Part shown: positions 1 to 11,686 of the stretch, piece by piece
Layout: each line of letters begins with the position of its first letter
Numbering within the stretch: position 1 is the stretch's first letter
Assembly (NCBI GenBank): GCA_019637685.1
Contig: JAHBVF010000007.1
Location: 124,001-188,000 of the forward strand
Reading direction: 5' to 3'
Source: Caldilineaceae bacterium
GTDB lineage: Bacteria > Chloroflexota > Anaerolineae > Caldilineales > Caldilineaceae
DNA: 64,000 nt
Notes under the pieces: model-generated
Database searches by the model: none
What the model saw: the letters and a program-made list of their open reading frames with translations, nothing else
Told to the model about the DNA's origin: nothing
Position numbers and translations under genes: made by a program

Positions 1-3000
1 ATAATGCCCACGGCCTCGCCCTGGCGCACTGTACCGCCCCGGGCCAGGTCCAGCCCATAGCACTTCTCACAGATGCCAAAGCGGGATTCGCAGGTAAGCG
101 GGCTGCGCACGAAGGCCTGGGTGATTCCATAGCGGTCCAGCGTATTCAGTTCCGCATCATCCAGCACAGCGCCCCGTTCCAGAATCACTTCACCCGTCTC
201 CGGGTCGGTCACATCAGCCGCCAGCACACGGGTCGCCACCTGCTCCAAAAAGGTCTCGCCCATACCCTTGGCGTCCGACGCCCGATTCCAGATACCAGTG
301 TTCGTGCCACAGTCGATTTCGGTCACAATCACATCCTGGGCCACATCCACCAGACGCCGGGTCAGATAGCCCGCATCCGCAGTACGCAGCGCGGTGTCTG
401 CCAAGCCCTTGCGGGAGCCGTGGGTGCTCAGGAAGTATTCCAGGGCTGTCAATCCCTCGCGGAAGTTGGAGCGGATGGGCAGCGGGATGATCCGACCATT
501 CGGGTCGGCCATCAGACCGCGCATACCGGCCAACTGGCGCACTGTATTGACACCACCCTTTGTCGCGCCAGAACGGGCCATCGCGCCCAGTCCTTCTACA
601 GGGCTGAGCAATTCGCGTACCGCTTCCGTCACTTCGTCCGTGGCCCGTGTCCACAGTTCTACAGTCTTTTCGTAGAGTTCCTCTTCGGTGATCAGCCCCC
701 GGCGATACTGACGTTCGGCTTCTCCCACTTCAGTGGTTGCCCGCTCCAGAATCTCTTCCTTACTGCTGGGAACCTGAATGTCACTCACAGCAATGGTGAT
801 ACCCGATTGAGTGGCATACAAGAAGCCCACATCTTTGATATTATCCACAACCTCTGCGGTGACGGCTTGGCCCAAGTGCTTGTAGCAAAGCTCTACCACA
901 TCATTGACGCCCTTTTTGTCAAGCAGTTCGTTGACAAACCACAATTCTTCAGGCAAGGAGCGATTGAAGAGAATGCGGCCAACTGTTGTACGGAAGATAC
1001 GCTCCTTTGGCCAAGCCGCGCCCAACATCCGGCGGTGGCGCAGGGCATCCCGCACTTCGTTCATAGCGGCCAGACCAAAGGCAGGAATATCCTGTACCAT
1101 TTCGCGTTCGCCCTGGCTGTAGGCGTCCATCAACTGGCCCACTGTCTCAATGCCAACCTCTTGCAACGCAAGCAGCACCCGCTCGCTGATCCCCATCTCC
1201 TCGATGGATTCCTGATCCAGTTTTGTTGTGAAACGGACTCGGATGGGTTGGCGCAGACGAATACGGCCCAAGCTATGGACGTATTCCGCCTCTTCCATAC
1301 TGCTGAAGAGAGGCAATTCCTCGTCCGGCTTGTCCTGGTCCTCCTCCACAGTCAGATAGTAGACGCCCATCACCATATCTTTGGACGGACCCACGATTGG
1401 CTCACCACTGCTGGGTTTGAGCAGGTTGTGGCTGGCCAGCATCAGTGTGCGGGCCTCCTCCACTGCCGGCGCGCTCAAGGGCACATGCACCGCCATCTGG
1501 TCACCGTCGAAGTCAGCGTTGAAAGCCGTGCAGACCAACGGATGCAGGTTAATGGCGCTGCCTTCCACCAGTGTTACCTCGAAGGCCTGAATGCCCAAAC
1601 GGTGCAGGGTGGGCGCGCGGTTGAGCAGCACAGGCCGCTCTTTGCAGATCTCCTCCAGGACATCCCAGACTTCCGCGCTCTGGCGGTCCACCATGCGCTT
1701 GGCGCTTTTGATGTTATGGGCAAAATTCTGCTCCACCAACTGGCGCATGACAAAGGGTTTGAAGAGTTCCAGGGCCATCTTTTTGGGCAGGCCACACTGA
1801 TGCAGTTTCAACTGAGGGCCGACTACAATCACCGAGCGGCCCGAATAGTCCACGCGCTTGCCCAACAGATTGCGTCGGAAACGGCCCTGCTTGCCCTTCA
1901 GCATATCGCTCAGGCTCTTCAGTTTGCGCTTGCCGCTGCGGCTGACCGCACGGCCCCGACGCCCATTGTCCACCAGGCTGTCCACAGCTTCTTGCAACAT
2001 ACGCTTTTCATTGCGCACAATCACATCCGGCGCGCCCAGCTCCAACAGACGGCGCAGACGGTTGTTGCGGTTGATCACCCGGCGGTAGAGATCGTTCAGA
2101 TCGCTGGTGGCGAAACGGCCGCCGTCCAACTGCACCATCGGGCGCAGTTCCGGCGGGATCACCGGCAGGGAGGTCAGGATCATCCATTCGGGCCGGTTGC
2201 CGCTCTTGCGGAAGTTCTCCACCACCCGCAGACGCTTGGCTGCCTTGCGTCGACGCTGCTTGCTGCGTGTGGTGCGAATCTCCCGGCGCAATTCCCGCGC
2301 CAATTTGTCCAGATTAATTTTGGCCACAATGTCACGGACAGCCTCAGCGCCCATCCCGGCTTTGAAGACGCTGCCCCAGCGGTCGGCCAGTTCACGATAG
2401 CGGACTTCGGTCAGCAACTGCTGCTCGGCCAGCCCCTTCAACTCGCCCAGATCGCTTTCCATTGCCGCTTCCAGCCGCTCCCGGCGGTCAGCCAGATCGT
2501 CCCGAAGCCGGCCCAGAACCGCGTCCAATTCCTGCTGGACGTGATCTCGCTTGGCCTGGACAATTTCCCGGATGTCAGTCTTTTCCTCGTCGGATTCGGT
2601 CGCCAGGGAATTGAGCCGTGCCTGCACAAAGTCGTTGATAATCCGGTCGTGATCCGCGGTCACAGTTTCACCCGCGCCGATCACGGCATCATCCACCCAT
2701 TCTAATTTTTGGTCCTCGCCGGCCTTTTTGCCCAGCATGCGCTGAACCCAGGATTGCAGGGCCTGGGCCTGGCTGATGGCGGAGGTAGAAAGCTCATTGA
2801 TACGGGTATCGAGCGTGTGGATTTCCTTCTCTTCTTCTGCAGCCAGTTCGCCCAACGCGGCTTCGGCCTGGCTTTCCAGAATGTCGATCTGGGACTGAAT
2901 CTCTGTCTCCATGCGGGTCACCCGCATTTGCAGCTCTTTTTCGTGGCGCTGAATGGCCCGGCTGCGCGCATCCTCGCTCACTTCGGTCACAATAAACTGA

Positions 3001-3392
3001 GCGAAGTAGAGCACCCGCTCCAGATAGCGCGGGCTGATATTGAGCAGAAGTCCCAGACGGCTGGGAACGCCCTTGACATACCAGATGTGGCTGACGGGTG
3101 AGGCCAGTTCAATGTGGCCCATACGCTCCCGGCGTACCCGGCTGGGCGCAACCTCCACGCCACACTTGTCACAAACGATCCCTTTGTAGCGCACCCGTTT
3201 GTATTTGCCACAAGAGCATTCCCAATCTTTGGTGGGGCCAAAGATGCGCTCGCAGAAGAGACCGTCCCGTTCAGGCCGCAGGGTTCGGTAGTTGATTGTT
3301 TCGGGTTTGGTTACCTCGCCATAGCTCCATTCGCGGATCTGTTCGGGCGAAGCCAGGGAAATGCGGATAGCATCGAAATCGCGTACTTCCAT
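1..3392 (-). CDS. rpoC: DNA-directed RNA polymerase subunit beta' (5' part, runs off the window)
   Basis: The beta' subunit forms half of the RNA polymerase active-site cleft. Only about the first 1130 residues are present; the reading frame is open at position 1, inside the conserved block that ends GEAVGI. The start is ATG at 3390-3392 with AGGAG about 7 nt upstream, giving [11 protein letters not shown]. Visible landmarks are the N-terminal zinc-binding cysteines (CSCGKY...CDKCGVE), the metal-binding NADFDGD loop encoded at about 1500-1520 (residue ~625), and the motifs [33 protein letters not shown] and [17 protein letters not shown]. Two lineage insertions are present: about 200 mostly charged, helix-prone residues at about 2375-2985, and a helix-hairpin-helix-like segment at about 1030-1205. 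It lies 116 bp after rpoB and is probably co-transcribed with it. Confidence 0.97.
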   Translation of the reverse strand, partial: MEVRDFDAIRISLASPEQIREWSYGEVTKPETINYRTLRPERDGLFCERIFGPTKDWECSCGKYKRVRYKGIVCDKCGVEVAPSRVRRERMGHIELASPVSHIWYVKGVPSRLGLLLNISPRYLERVLYFAQFIVTEVSEDARSRAIQRHEKELQMRVTRMETEIQSQIDILESQAEAALGELAAEEEKEIHTLDTRINELSTSAISQAQALQSWVQRMLGKKAGEDQKLEWVDDAVIGAGETVTADHDRIINDFVQARLNSLATESDEEKTDIREIVQAKRDHVQQELDAVLGRLRDDLADRRERLEAAMESDLGELKGLAEQQLLTEVRYRELADRWGSVFKAGMGAEAVRDIVAKINLDKLARELRREIRTTRSKQRRRKAAKRLRVVENFRKSGNRPEWMILTSLPVIPPELRPMVQLDGGRFATSDLNDLYRRVINRNNRLRRLLELGAPDVIVRNEKRMLQEAVDSLVDNGRRGRAVSRSGKRKLKSLSDMLKGKQGRFRRNLLGKRVDYSGRSVIVVGPQLKLHQCGLPKKMALELFKPFVMRQLVEQNFAHNIKSAKRMVDRQSAEVWDVLEEICKERPVLLNRAPTLHRLGIQAFEVTLVEGSAINLHPLVCTAFNADFDGDQMAVHVPLSAPAVEEARTLMLASHNLLKPSSGEPIVGPSKDMVMGVYYLTVEEDQDKPDEELPLFSSMEEAEYVHSLGRIRLRQPIRVRFTTKLDQESIEEMGISERVLLALQEVGIETVGQLMDAYSQGEREMVQDIPAFGLAAMNEVRDALRHRRMLGAAWPKERIFRTTVGRILFNRSLPEELWFVNELLDKKGVNDVVELCYKHLGQAVTAEVVDNIKDVGFLYATQSGITIAVSDIQVPSSKEEILERATTEVGEAERQYRRGLITEEELYEKTVELWTRATDEVTEAVRELLSPVEGLGAMARSGATKGGVNTVRQLAGMRGLMADPNGRIIPLPIRSNFREGLTALEYFLSTHGSRKGLADTALRTADAGYLTRRLVDVAQDVIVTEIDCGTNTGIWNRASDAKGMGETFLEQVATRVLAADVTDPETGEVILERGAVLDDAELNTLDRYGITQAFVRSPLTCESRFGICEKCYGLDLARGGTVRQGEAVGI

Positions 3393-3410
3393 TCGTGTAT
3401 CTCCTATCAG

Positions 3411-3501
3411 AATGCGGAGTGGAGAGTGTGGAATACGGAATTAAGAATCGTCAACCTGACACTTCTTTCAATTCCGTATTCCACACGCCCCCTTCTGCAT
3501 T
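3411..3501. repeat. Intergenic palindromic element between rpoB and rpoC
   Basis: A perfect 17-bp inverted repeat (3426-3442 and 3470-3486, built around GGAATACGGAATT) surrounds a 27-nt loop. The arms extend imperfectly outwards to about 32 bp, from AATGCGG at 3411 to CTGCATT at 3501. It occupies most of the rpoB-rpoC spacer and would form a strong hairpin in the rpoBC mRNA. A similar hairpin of other sequence but alike composition (GCGGAAG/CTTCCGC) lies at 34352-34416. Confidence 0.8.
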
Positions 3502-3508
3502 TCTTATG

Positions 3509-7381
<3,873 letters not shown>

Positions 7382-7498
7382 AGTCACTCCTTCACATTGT
7401 CACCCGAAAGGCGGGTGCGCCCGGCCCACGGCCACCACAATCGCTGTCAGTCCGCACGATTCTGGCTCAAACACAAACTCCGGCTAAAAACGCAATAG

Positions 7499-7561
7499 GG
7501 CACTCTACAAACTTTCCAACCACTAAAGCAGCATCGCTGTGGAAAGTTCGCATGGAGTGCC
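7499..7561 (-). promoter_or_regulatory. Hairpin in the rpoB leader
   Basis: Nested inverted repeats 7499-7505/7555-7561 (GGCACTC/GAGTGCC) and 7510-7518/7540-7548 (AACTTTCCA/TGGAAAGTT) can fold into one interrupted stem about 110 nt before the rpoB start. No U-tract follows on the minus strand, so it is more likely a leader structure or processing site than a terminator. Function is inferred only from its position. Confidence 0.5.
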
Positions 7562-7697
7562 TTACACCAAATTATCTAACAATTGACGCAGCAATCAGTT
7601 TTACTCGCCCATACAAATTAAAAGTATATACGCTACGCCGTATGATGTCTGGAAGCTGTCTACCATATTCTCTGGCGACTATTTCGGACAACAAACA

Positions 7698-7732
7698 AAG
7701 ACCCAACACGATATGCATACGGGTTGGGTCTT
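7698..7732 (-). promoter_or_regulatory. Hairpin followed by T-rich run in the rpoB leader (possible attenuator)
   Basis: A perfect 10-bp stem (AAGACCCAAC 7698-7707, GTTGGGTCTT 7723-7732, 15-nt loop). Read on the minus strand it is followed by TTTGTTTGTTG, a weak terminator-like tail. It lies about 70 nt downstream of the predicted rpoB transcription start and could act as an attenuator. Confidence 0.4.
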
Positions 7733-7809
7733 GCGTAACCTCCGAGGTTTCGATAAATTCACCGTGTGAAAATGCTGCGGACATACAGATAATTGCTTCG
7801 CAACAACCA

Positions 7810-7838
7810 ACTATAGCTATTTTTTGCGAATGTGTCAA
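7810..7838 (-). promoter_or_regulatory. Predicted sigma-70-type promoter for rpoBC
   Basis: On the minus strand a consensus -35 TTGACA (7838-7833) and a -10 TATAGT (7815-7810) are separated by 17 bp. The start of transcription would be near 7803, giving a leader of roughly 420 nt before rpoB. No recognisable gene lies between. Confidence 0.7.
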
Positions 7839-7916
7839 ATCACACATCTTGCCAAATCACACAACGTCAAAGCCATAACACACAGCAGCCAACAACCTGT
7901 CGAACCTGGCGACAAA

Positions 7917-8082
7917 CTGTTTTGCAAAAAATGTGCTGAGCAGATTGATGATGAAACAGAAAATGGGACGCTGATTCACGCCGATAGACGCTGATCCAGA
8001 GAAAAAATCTGCGTTCCTCTGCGTTTATCAGCGTCCAGCTTCTTTCACCACCGACCTGATCACTACACTGTTTTGCAAAAAA
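7917..8082. mobile_element. MITE-like element, copy 1 (136 bp, 15-bp direct repeats)
   Basis: The element spans 7932-8067, begins TGTGCTGAGCAG and ends CTGATCACTACA. Its ends form an imperfect terminal inverted repeat (TGTGC-GATCAGG-like against TGTAGTGATCAGG). It is flanked by an exact 15-bp direct repeat, CTGTTTTGCAAAAAA, at 7917-7931 and 8068-8082. Inside is the palindrome GGACGCTGAT...ATCAGCGTCC. It is near-identical to the copy at 41262-41377, apart from an extra 20 bp made by a partial tandem duplication of GACGCTGAT. It has no coding capacity. Confidence 0.8.
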
Positions 8083-8270
8083 CATCGGCTCAACAGAAAT
8101 TCAGGGGATAATCCGTCCGATTTCAATATGGCTGGAAACTGCCCCAGCCTACTCAATCAGCGCGGCTCGGGACGGTCAATCCACCCCCCTGAATTCCCAA
8201 AGGCCAAAACATCTCTGGAAATTGCGCAAACCACATTGTCCACACACACAATTCGCAAACAATTATCCCC
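8083..8270. other. Intergenic region without a recognised gene
   Basis: Between the MITE-like element and the phasin promoter no open reading frame with recognisable protein character was seen on either strand. Short open frames here are low-complexity and start without a ribosome binding site. Confidence 0.5.
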
Positions 8271-8299
8271 TTGACACCCATGACGCAGTGTGTTATGAT
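8271..8299 (+). promoter_or_regulatory. Consensus promoter of the phasin-like gene
   Basis: TTGACA (8271-8276) and TATGAT (8294-8299) are separated by exactly 17 bp, a near-perfect housekeeping promoter. The expected start is near 8306. The spacer and start region are covered by a large palindrome (8281-8321). Confidence 0.85.
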
Positions 8300-8335
8300 T
8301 TCAATGTAACGCACTGCGTCATTGAATTCATAACA
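8281..8335. promoter_or_regulatory. Operator-like interleaved inverted repeats over the phasin promoter
   Basis: Arms TGACGCAGTGTGTTA (8281-8295) and TAACGCACTGCGTCA (8307-8321) are reverse complements with one mismatch, 11 bp apart. A second inverted repeat is interleaved with it: TGTTATGATTTCAATG (8291-8306) against CATTGAATTCATAACA (8320-8335), one mismatch. The palindrome occupies the promoter spacer, the -10 box and the start region, so binding there would block transcription. The repressor is not identified. Confidence 0.7.
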
Positions 8336-8373
8336 CATCCGGCCAGAGCCGGTCAGCCAACAGGAGATAGGAA

Positions 8374-9072
8374 ATGGAAGTCAAATTGGATGTACGCAAC
8401 GTCGACCTTCGCAACACCCAGGAAATGGTGGAAGACAACGTGAAACAGATGCAGAAAACAGGCCGCAAAGTTGCCCGGACGTATGCGGGTTTGCTGGCGA
8501 TGGCCTATGATGGAGCAATGACAATTGTGAAGCAGGGCCGCCAAATGGTAATCAAAGCTGAAAACCGGGGCGAAAAGATGGAAGCCGCTACCGTGCGCCA
8601 GGTGAAGAACGCCCGCAAAGGTGTGGAAAAGCAGGTAAAGAAGGCGGAAAAGGAAGTGCAAGAGGTGCAGAAACGCCTGACCAAACAGGTGCGCCGCTCT
8701 GAAACCCAGGCCGAAAATGAGATCGATGCGCAGGTGGAGCGCGTGCTGGAACGGTTGGGCATCCCCAGCCGGGATCGCATCGTCAAACTGAGCACAGAGA
8801 TCGAAGCCCTGAGCCGCAAAATCGATCAGGGGCTGGTGCAGGCCGACATCCCGATGGCAGCGCCAACAACAGCGCCGATGGCTGCGCCACTGGCAGACTA
8901 CGAGTCCATGACAGCCAGGGAGATCGTTGCTCTGCTGGGCGGGATGAGCGCCGGCAAAATGGCCGAAGTCAGGGCCTATGAAATGGCCCACGACAACCGA
9001 GTTACCATTACTCGTGAAATCGACCGTCTGCTGGAAACGGGAGAACAGACCGGCGAGATTGTCGTCGCCTAG
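8374..9072 (+). CDS. Phasin-like polyhydroxyalkanoate granule-associated protein
   Basis: 232 aa; ATG preceded by AGGAGATAGGAA. Residues ~1-150 are highly charged and predicted helical, rich in Lys, Glu and Gln (for example QVKKAEKEVQEVQKRLTKQV), followed by ERVLERLGIPSRDRIVKLSTEIEALSRKIDQ-like heptads as in phasins of the PhaI/PhaF type. An Ala/Pro/Met-rich linker (about 165-180) leads to a small C-terminal helical domain (YESMTAREIVALLGGMSAGKMAEVRAYE...NRVTITREIDRLL) of the kind found in SAP-like or lipid-droplet-associated proteins. Phasins coat PHA granules; no PHA synthase is in the window, so the substrate is inferred. The strong promoter and operator suggest abundant, regulated expression. 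Confidence 0.7.
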   Translation: MEVKLDVRNVDLRNTQEMVEDNVKQMQKTGRKVARTYAGLLAMAYDGAMTIVKQGRQMVIKAENRGEKMEAATVRQVKNARKGVEKQVKKAEKEVQEVQKRLTKQVRRSETQAENEIDAQVERVLERLGIPSRDRIVKLSTEIEALSRKIDQGLVQADIPMAAPTTAPMAAPLADYESMTAREIVALLGGMSAGKMAEVRAYEMAHDNRVTITREIDRLLETGEQTGEIVVA

Positions 9073-9098
9073 GCAGGACGTCTTTACAGCAATCCCCC

Positions 9099-9133
9099 AG
9101 AGGGGAGTGGCCGCAGGCTGCTCCCCTCTTTTT
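9099..9133 (+). terminator. Rho-independent terminator of the phasin-like gene
   Basis: Stem AGAGGGGAG (9099-9107) and CTCCCCTCT (9121-9129) with a 13-nt loop, followed by a T run. It lies 27 bp after the phasin-like stop codon. Confidence 0.85.
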
Positions 9134-9306
9134 GTTCTCCCAACATCTTCCCCCGCACTTGTTCTATCTCCACTTGTTCTATCTCCGTTGCATCTGATCG
9201 AACACGATAGCCCCATCGCAGTACGCTGTCTAACTTCGTCTGTCTGATCTTGCCTGCCCTGCGTCTCCTGTCTGCCAGCTAAATACCCAAATGAGTTTTC
9301 CGTATA

Positions 9307-9375
9307 TCCCAAAATAACCCAAATCAGAGGTTGCAATATCAGAAAGAATATGGGACAATGTGGGAGAAAGTGGGA
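9307..9375. promoter_or_regulatory. MraZ-box operator of the dcw cluster
   Basis: Three direct TGGGA repeats start at 9351, 9361 and 9371, each separated by exactly 5 nt, the spacing known for MraZ sites (TGGGN-N5). Two more boxes lie on the opposite strand at 9307-9311 and 9317-9321 (TCCCA, ACCCA), also 10 bp apart. A possible promoter overlaps them: TTGCAA 9331-9336, 17 bp, GACAAT 9354-9359. This supports autorepression by MraZ. The rest of the 460-bp gap between the phasin-like gene and mraZ holds nothing else recognised. Confidence 0.75.
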
Positions 9376-9532
9376 CATATTCCCTATATTCGACAAATTT
9401 TAGCCCCTAAAGTGGGGAATAGCGAACATTTGTTCTATTTATTTTGCTGATTTGTCGAAAAATGGATGAATGTTTTTCCCTATCTCGGCATAATTACGTA
9501 AACCACGCCCACCCACCACAAAGAGGCGCTCC

Positions 9533-9967
9533 GTGTTTCTCGGAGAATACAGCCACAACCTGGACAGCAAAGGCCGCTTGACCATCCCTGCCAAGTATCG
9601 GGAGCAGTTGGAGACAGGAATGGTAGTGACGCGCAACCCGTCGGGCGGCTGCCTGTTGCTCATGCCAATGGATGAATGGGAGCGGGTTTCGGCACGGGTC
9701 AGCGCGCTGCCCCTGACCGACCGTCGCTCAGCCCTGCTGCGCCGGGCACTTTTCAGCGCTGCCGAAGATCTGACCCAGGACAAGCAAGGCCGTATTCTCG
9801 TCAGCCAGCGTCTGCGAGAGTTTGCCCAGATCGAATCAGAAGTGATTGTGGCCGGGATGAACACCCACATTGAGCTGTGGACACCCACTCTTTGGCAGGA
9901 ACAGGTGTTGGCCCCGCTGGACAGCGATGAATTTGACGCGGATGTATTCGAGGCACTGGGGGTTTAG
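9533..9967 (+). CDS. mraZ: Transcriptional regulator MraZ
   Basis: 144 aa with a GTG start and AGAGG upstream. Two SpoVT-AbrB-type DNA-binding repeats are visible: the first opens FLGEYSHNLDSKGRLTIPAKYRE, the second around residues 75-125 contains AAEDLTQDKQGRILVSQRLREFA. MraZ forms ring-shaped oligomers that bind tandem TGGGN boxes and repress the dcw operon. Such boxes lie about 160-230 bp upstream. It is the first gene of the cluster and ends 2 bp before rsmH. Confidence 0.97.
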   Translation: MFLGEYSHNLDSKGRLTIPAKYREQLETGMVVTRNPSGGCLLLMPMDEWERVSARVSALPLTDRRSALLRRALFSAAEDLTQDKQGRILVSQRLREFAQIESEVIVAGMNTHIELWTPTLWQEQVLAPLDSDEFDADVFEALGV

Positions 9968-9969
9968 CC

Positions 9970-10920
9970 GTGGAGACACCCGCCGATCCCCAGGGCGCAA
10001 CCCACATTCCTGTAATGCTGGCCGAATGCATAGAGGGATTGGCTGTGCGACCTGGTGGGCGCTATATCGACGGAACCCTGGGCGGCGGTGGCCATACAGA
10101 GGCAATTTTGGCCCATTCCGCGCCCAACGGCCAAGTGATGGGCCTGGACGCGGATCCGGCGGCTATCCGCCGGGTGGGCCAACGGCTGGCGGATGATGTC
10201 GCGCAAGGCCGGCTGCATCTGGTCCACACCGCCTTTGAGCAGATGGCTCAGATCGCCGCAGAACACAATTTTGTGCCAGTGGACGGCATTCTGCTGGACT
10301 TGGGGCTGAGCAGCTTTCAGTTGGAGACGCCCGAACGGGGCTTTTCTTTTGCCCAGGATGGCCTGTTGGATATGCGCTTTGACCCGACCAGCCGCGAAAG
10401 CGCCAGCCAATTGCTGGACCGCCTGGACGAAAAGGAAATCGCCGATCTGATCTACGGCTATGGCGAGGAGCGGATGAGCCGTCGGATTGCCCGGCAGATT
10501 GTGGAACAGCGGCCCATTCGGACAACCAGCCAGTTGGCCGCGCTGGTGGAAAGGGCGGTGGGCGGGCGCAAAGGCCAGCGTATCCACCCGGCCACACGCA
10601 CATTTCAGGCCCTGCGGATTGCCGTCAACGACGAACTGGGACAACTGAAGCGGGTGCTGGGCCAAACCTTGGAATTGTTGCGGCCTGGGGGTCGATTGGC
10701 CGTCATCAGCTTTCATAGCCTGGAAGACCGGATTGTGAAAGTGTGGATGCGGGAAGAAAGCCGGGCGTACGTGCCGGACCCCACCAGCATCTACGGCGGG
10801 CGAACGGTAGAGCCTCGGCTTGGCCTGCTGACCAAAGGCCCATTGGTTGCCAGCGACGCGGAGCGGGAACAGAACCCCCGCAGCCGCTCGGCCAAACTGC
10901 GCATCGCTGAAAAAAAGTAA
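9970..10920 (+). CDS. rsmH: 16S rRNA m4C1402 methyltransferase RsmH (MraW)
   Basis: 316 aa, GTG start two bases after the mraZ stop. The N-terminus HIPVMLAECIEGL and the SAM-binding GTLGGGGHTEAIL are typical. Further family motifs are DGILLDLGLSSFQL, GFSFAQDGLLDMRFD, the helical insertion domain around IYGYGEERMSRRIARQI, and SFHSLEDRIVK near the C-terminus. The enzyme N4-methylates C1402 of 16S rRNA. Its place between mraZ and ftsL is the standard dcw order. Confidence 0.97.
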   Translation: METPADPQGATHIPVMLAECIEGLAVRPGGRYIDGTLGGGGHTEAILAHSAPNGQVMGLDADPAAIRRVGQRLADDVAQGRLHLVHTAFEQMAQIAAEHNFVPVDGILLDLGLSSFQLETPERGFSFAQDGLLDMRFDPTSRESASQLLDRLDEKEIADLIYGYGEERMSRRIARQIVEQRPIRTTSQLAALVERAVGGRKGQRIHPATRTFQALRIAVNDELGQLKRVLGQTLELLRPGGRLAVISFHSLEDRIVKVWMREESRAYVPDPTSIYGGRTVEPRLGLLTKGPLVASDAEREQNPRSRSAKLRIAEKK

Positions 10921-11005
10921 GACTGACCTGTTTTCCGCACAAAGAACAACACACACTCTTTTTTATACCCATCTATCCTTAATTTCGCCTTCGAGGAATC
11001 ATCCG

Positions 11006-11677
11006 ATGTTCCAGAACAGTGCCTTGCCATCCGTATCGGTTGACATTACCCGTAATATCGCAGGTTCACTGCCCCGCATGCGCGCCTGGCAGGGGTTGGC
11101 GCGCCTGGACCAGATTCTGCCCCTGCCCAACAGCTTCCGGGAGTATCTGGTCTGGCTGCTGATGATGACGGGGACCGCGGCGCTGGCCGTTCTCCAGGTG
11201 TGGGCCAGCCTTCAGATCAGTCAGGCGCAGACGGATGTAAATTTGCTGCGCAGCCAGTATGCTCTGGCGGAACAGGAGAACGCCCAACTGCTTTGGGAGA
11301 TCAGCCATTTTACAACGCTGGATCGGGTGCAGACCGAAGCGGCTTCGGCTGGATTTGTCCCCACCCTCAAACGCCGCTATGTGAAGTCGGACACTGTGGC
11401 AGCCCCCAGCCCAGACCCGGCCCTGGCCGTAGCAACCACAGGGACGCAATCGCCAACACAACCACCGGCGGCCGCGTCCTGGGCCGTGCAGATGCCAGAA
11501 GAGGGCGCACAATTTGCAGATATATTTTCGAGCCGCTGGACAGAATGGCAGGGCCAGTGGGCAGAGTTTTCCCGAACAATTGGAGAGGACGCTGGCCGTT
11601 TTCAAGATGCTGTGCGCCAGCAGTGGTCGAAGATCGATCTTTCCCGCTATCTGTGGATAGGTAGCTCCCACCAATAG
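11006..11677 (+). CDS. ftsL: Cell division protein FtsL-like
   Basis: 223 aa. The ATG at 11006 follows GAGGAAT and is chosen over an upstream in-frame ATG that would overlap rsmH. The protein has a cytoplasmic N-terminus of about 48 residues, one membrane segment (YLVWLLMMTGTAALAVLQVWA) and a short heptad-like stretch (ISQAQTDVNLLRSQYALAEQENAQLLWEIS), which is the FtsL/DivIC layout. A Pro/Ala/Thr-rich linker and about 60 extra C-terminal residues make it longer than usual FtsL (about 110 aa). Identification rests on topology and its position between rsmH and ftsI, as FtsL sequences diverge strongly. Confidence 0.8.
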   Translation: MFQNSALPSVSVDITRNIAGSLPRMRAWQGLARLDQILPLPNSFREYLVWLLMMTGTAALAVLQVWASLQISQAQTDVNLLRSQYALAEQENAQLLWEISHFTTLDRVQTEAASAGFVPTLKRRYVKSDTVAAPSPDPALAVATTGTQSPTQPPAAASWAVQMPEEGAQFADIFSSRWTEWQGQWAEFSRTIGEDAGRFQDAVRQQWSKIDLSRYLWIGSSHQ

Positions 11678-11686
11678 GAAGCAGTT

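Noticed and set aside
420..2705. 761-residue open frame on the plus strand across rpoC
   Set aside because: It lies antisense to clearly conserved rpoC sequence; its translation is rich in His, Gln and Leu without family motifs, as expected for the shadow of a GC-rich gene.
7572..7847. 91-residue open frame on the minus strand in the rpoB leader (and a 108-residue frame on the other strand)
   Set aside because: The start codon lies upstream of the predicted rpoB transcription start and inside its promoter; there is no ribosome binding site and no recognisable protein pattern.
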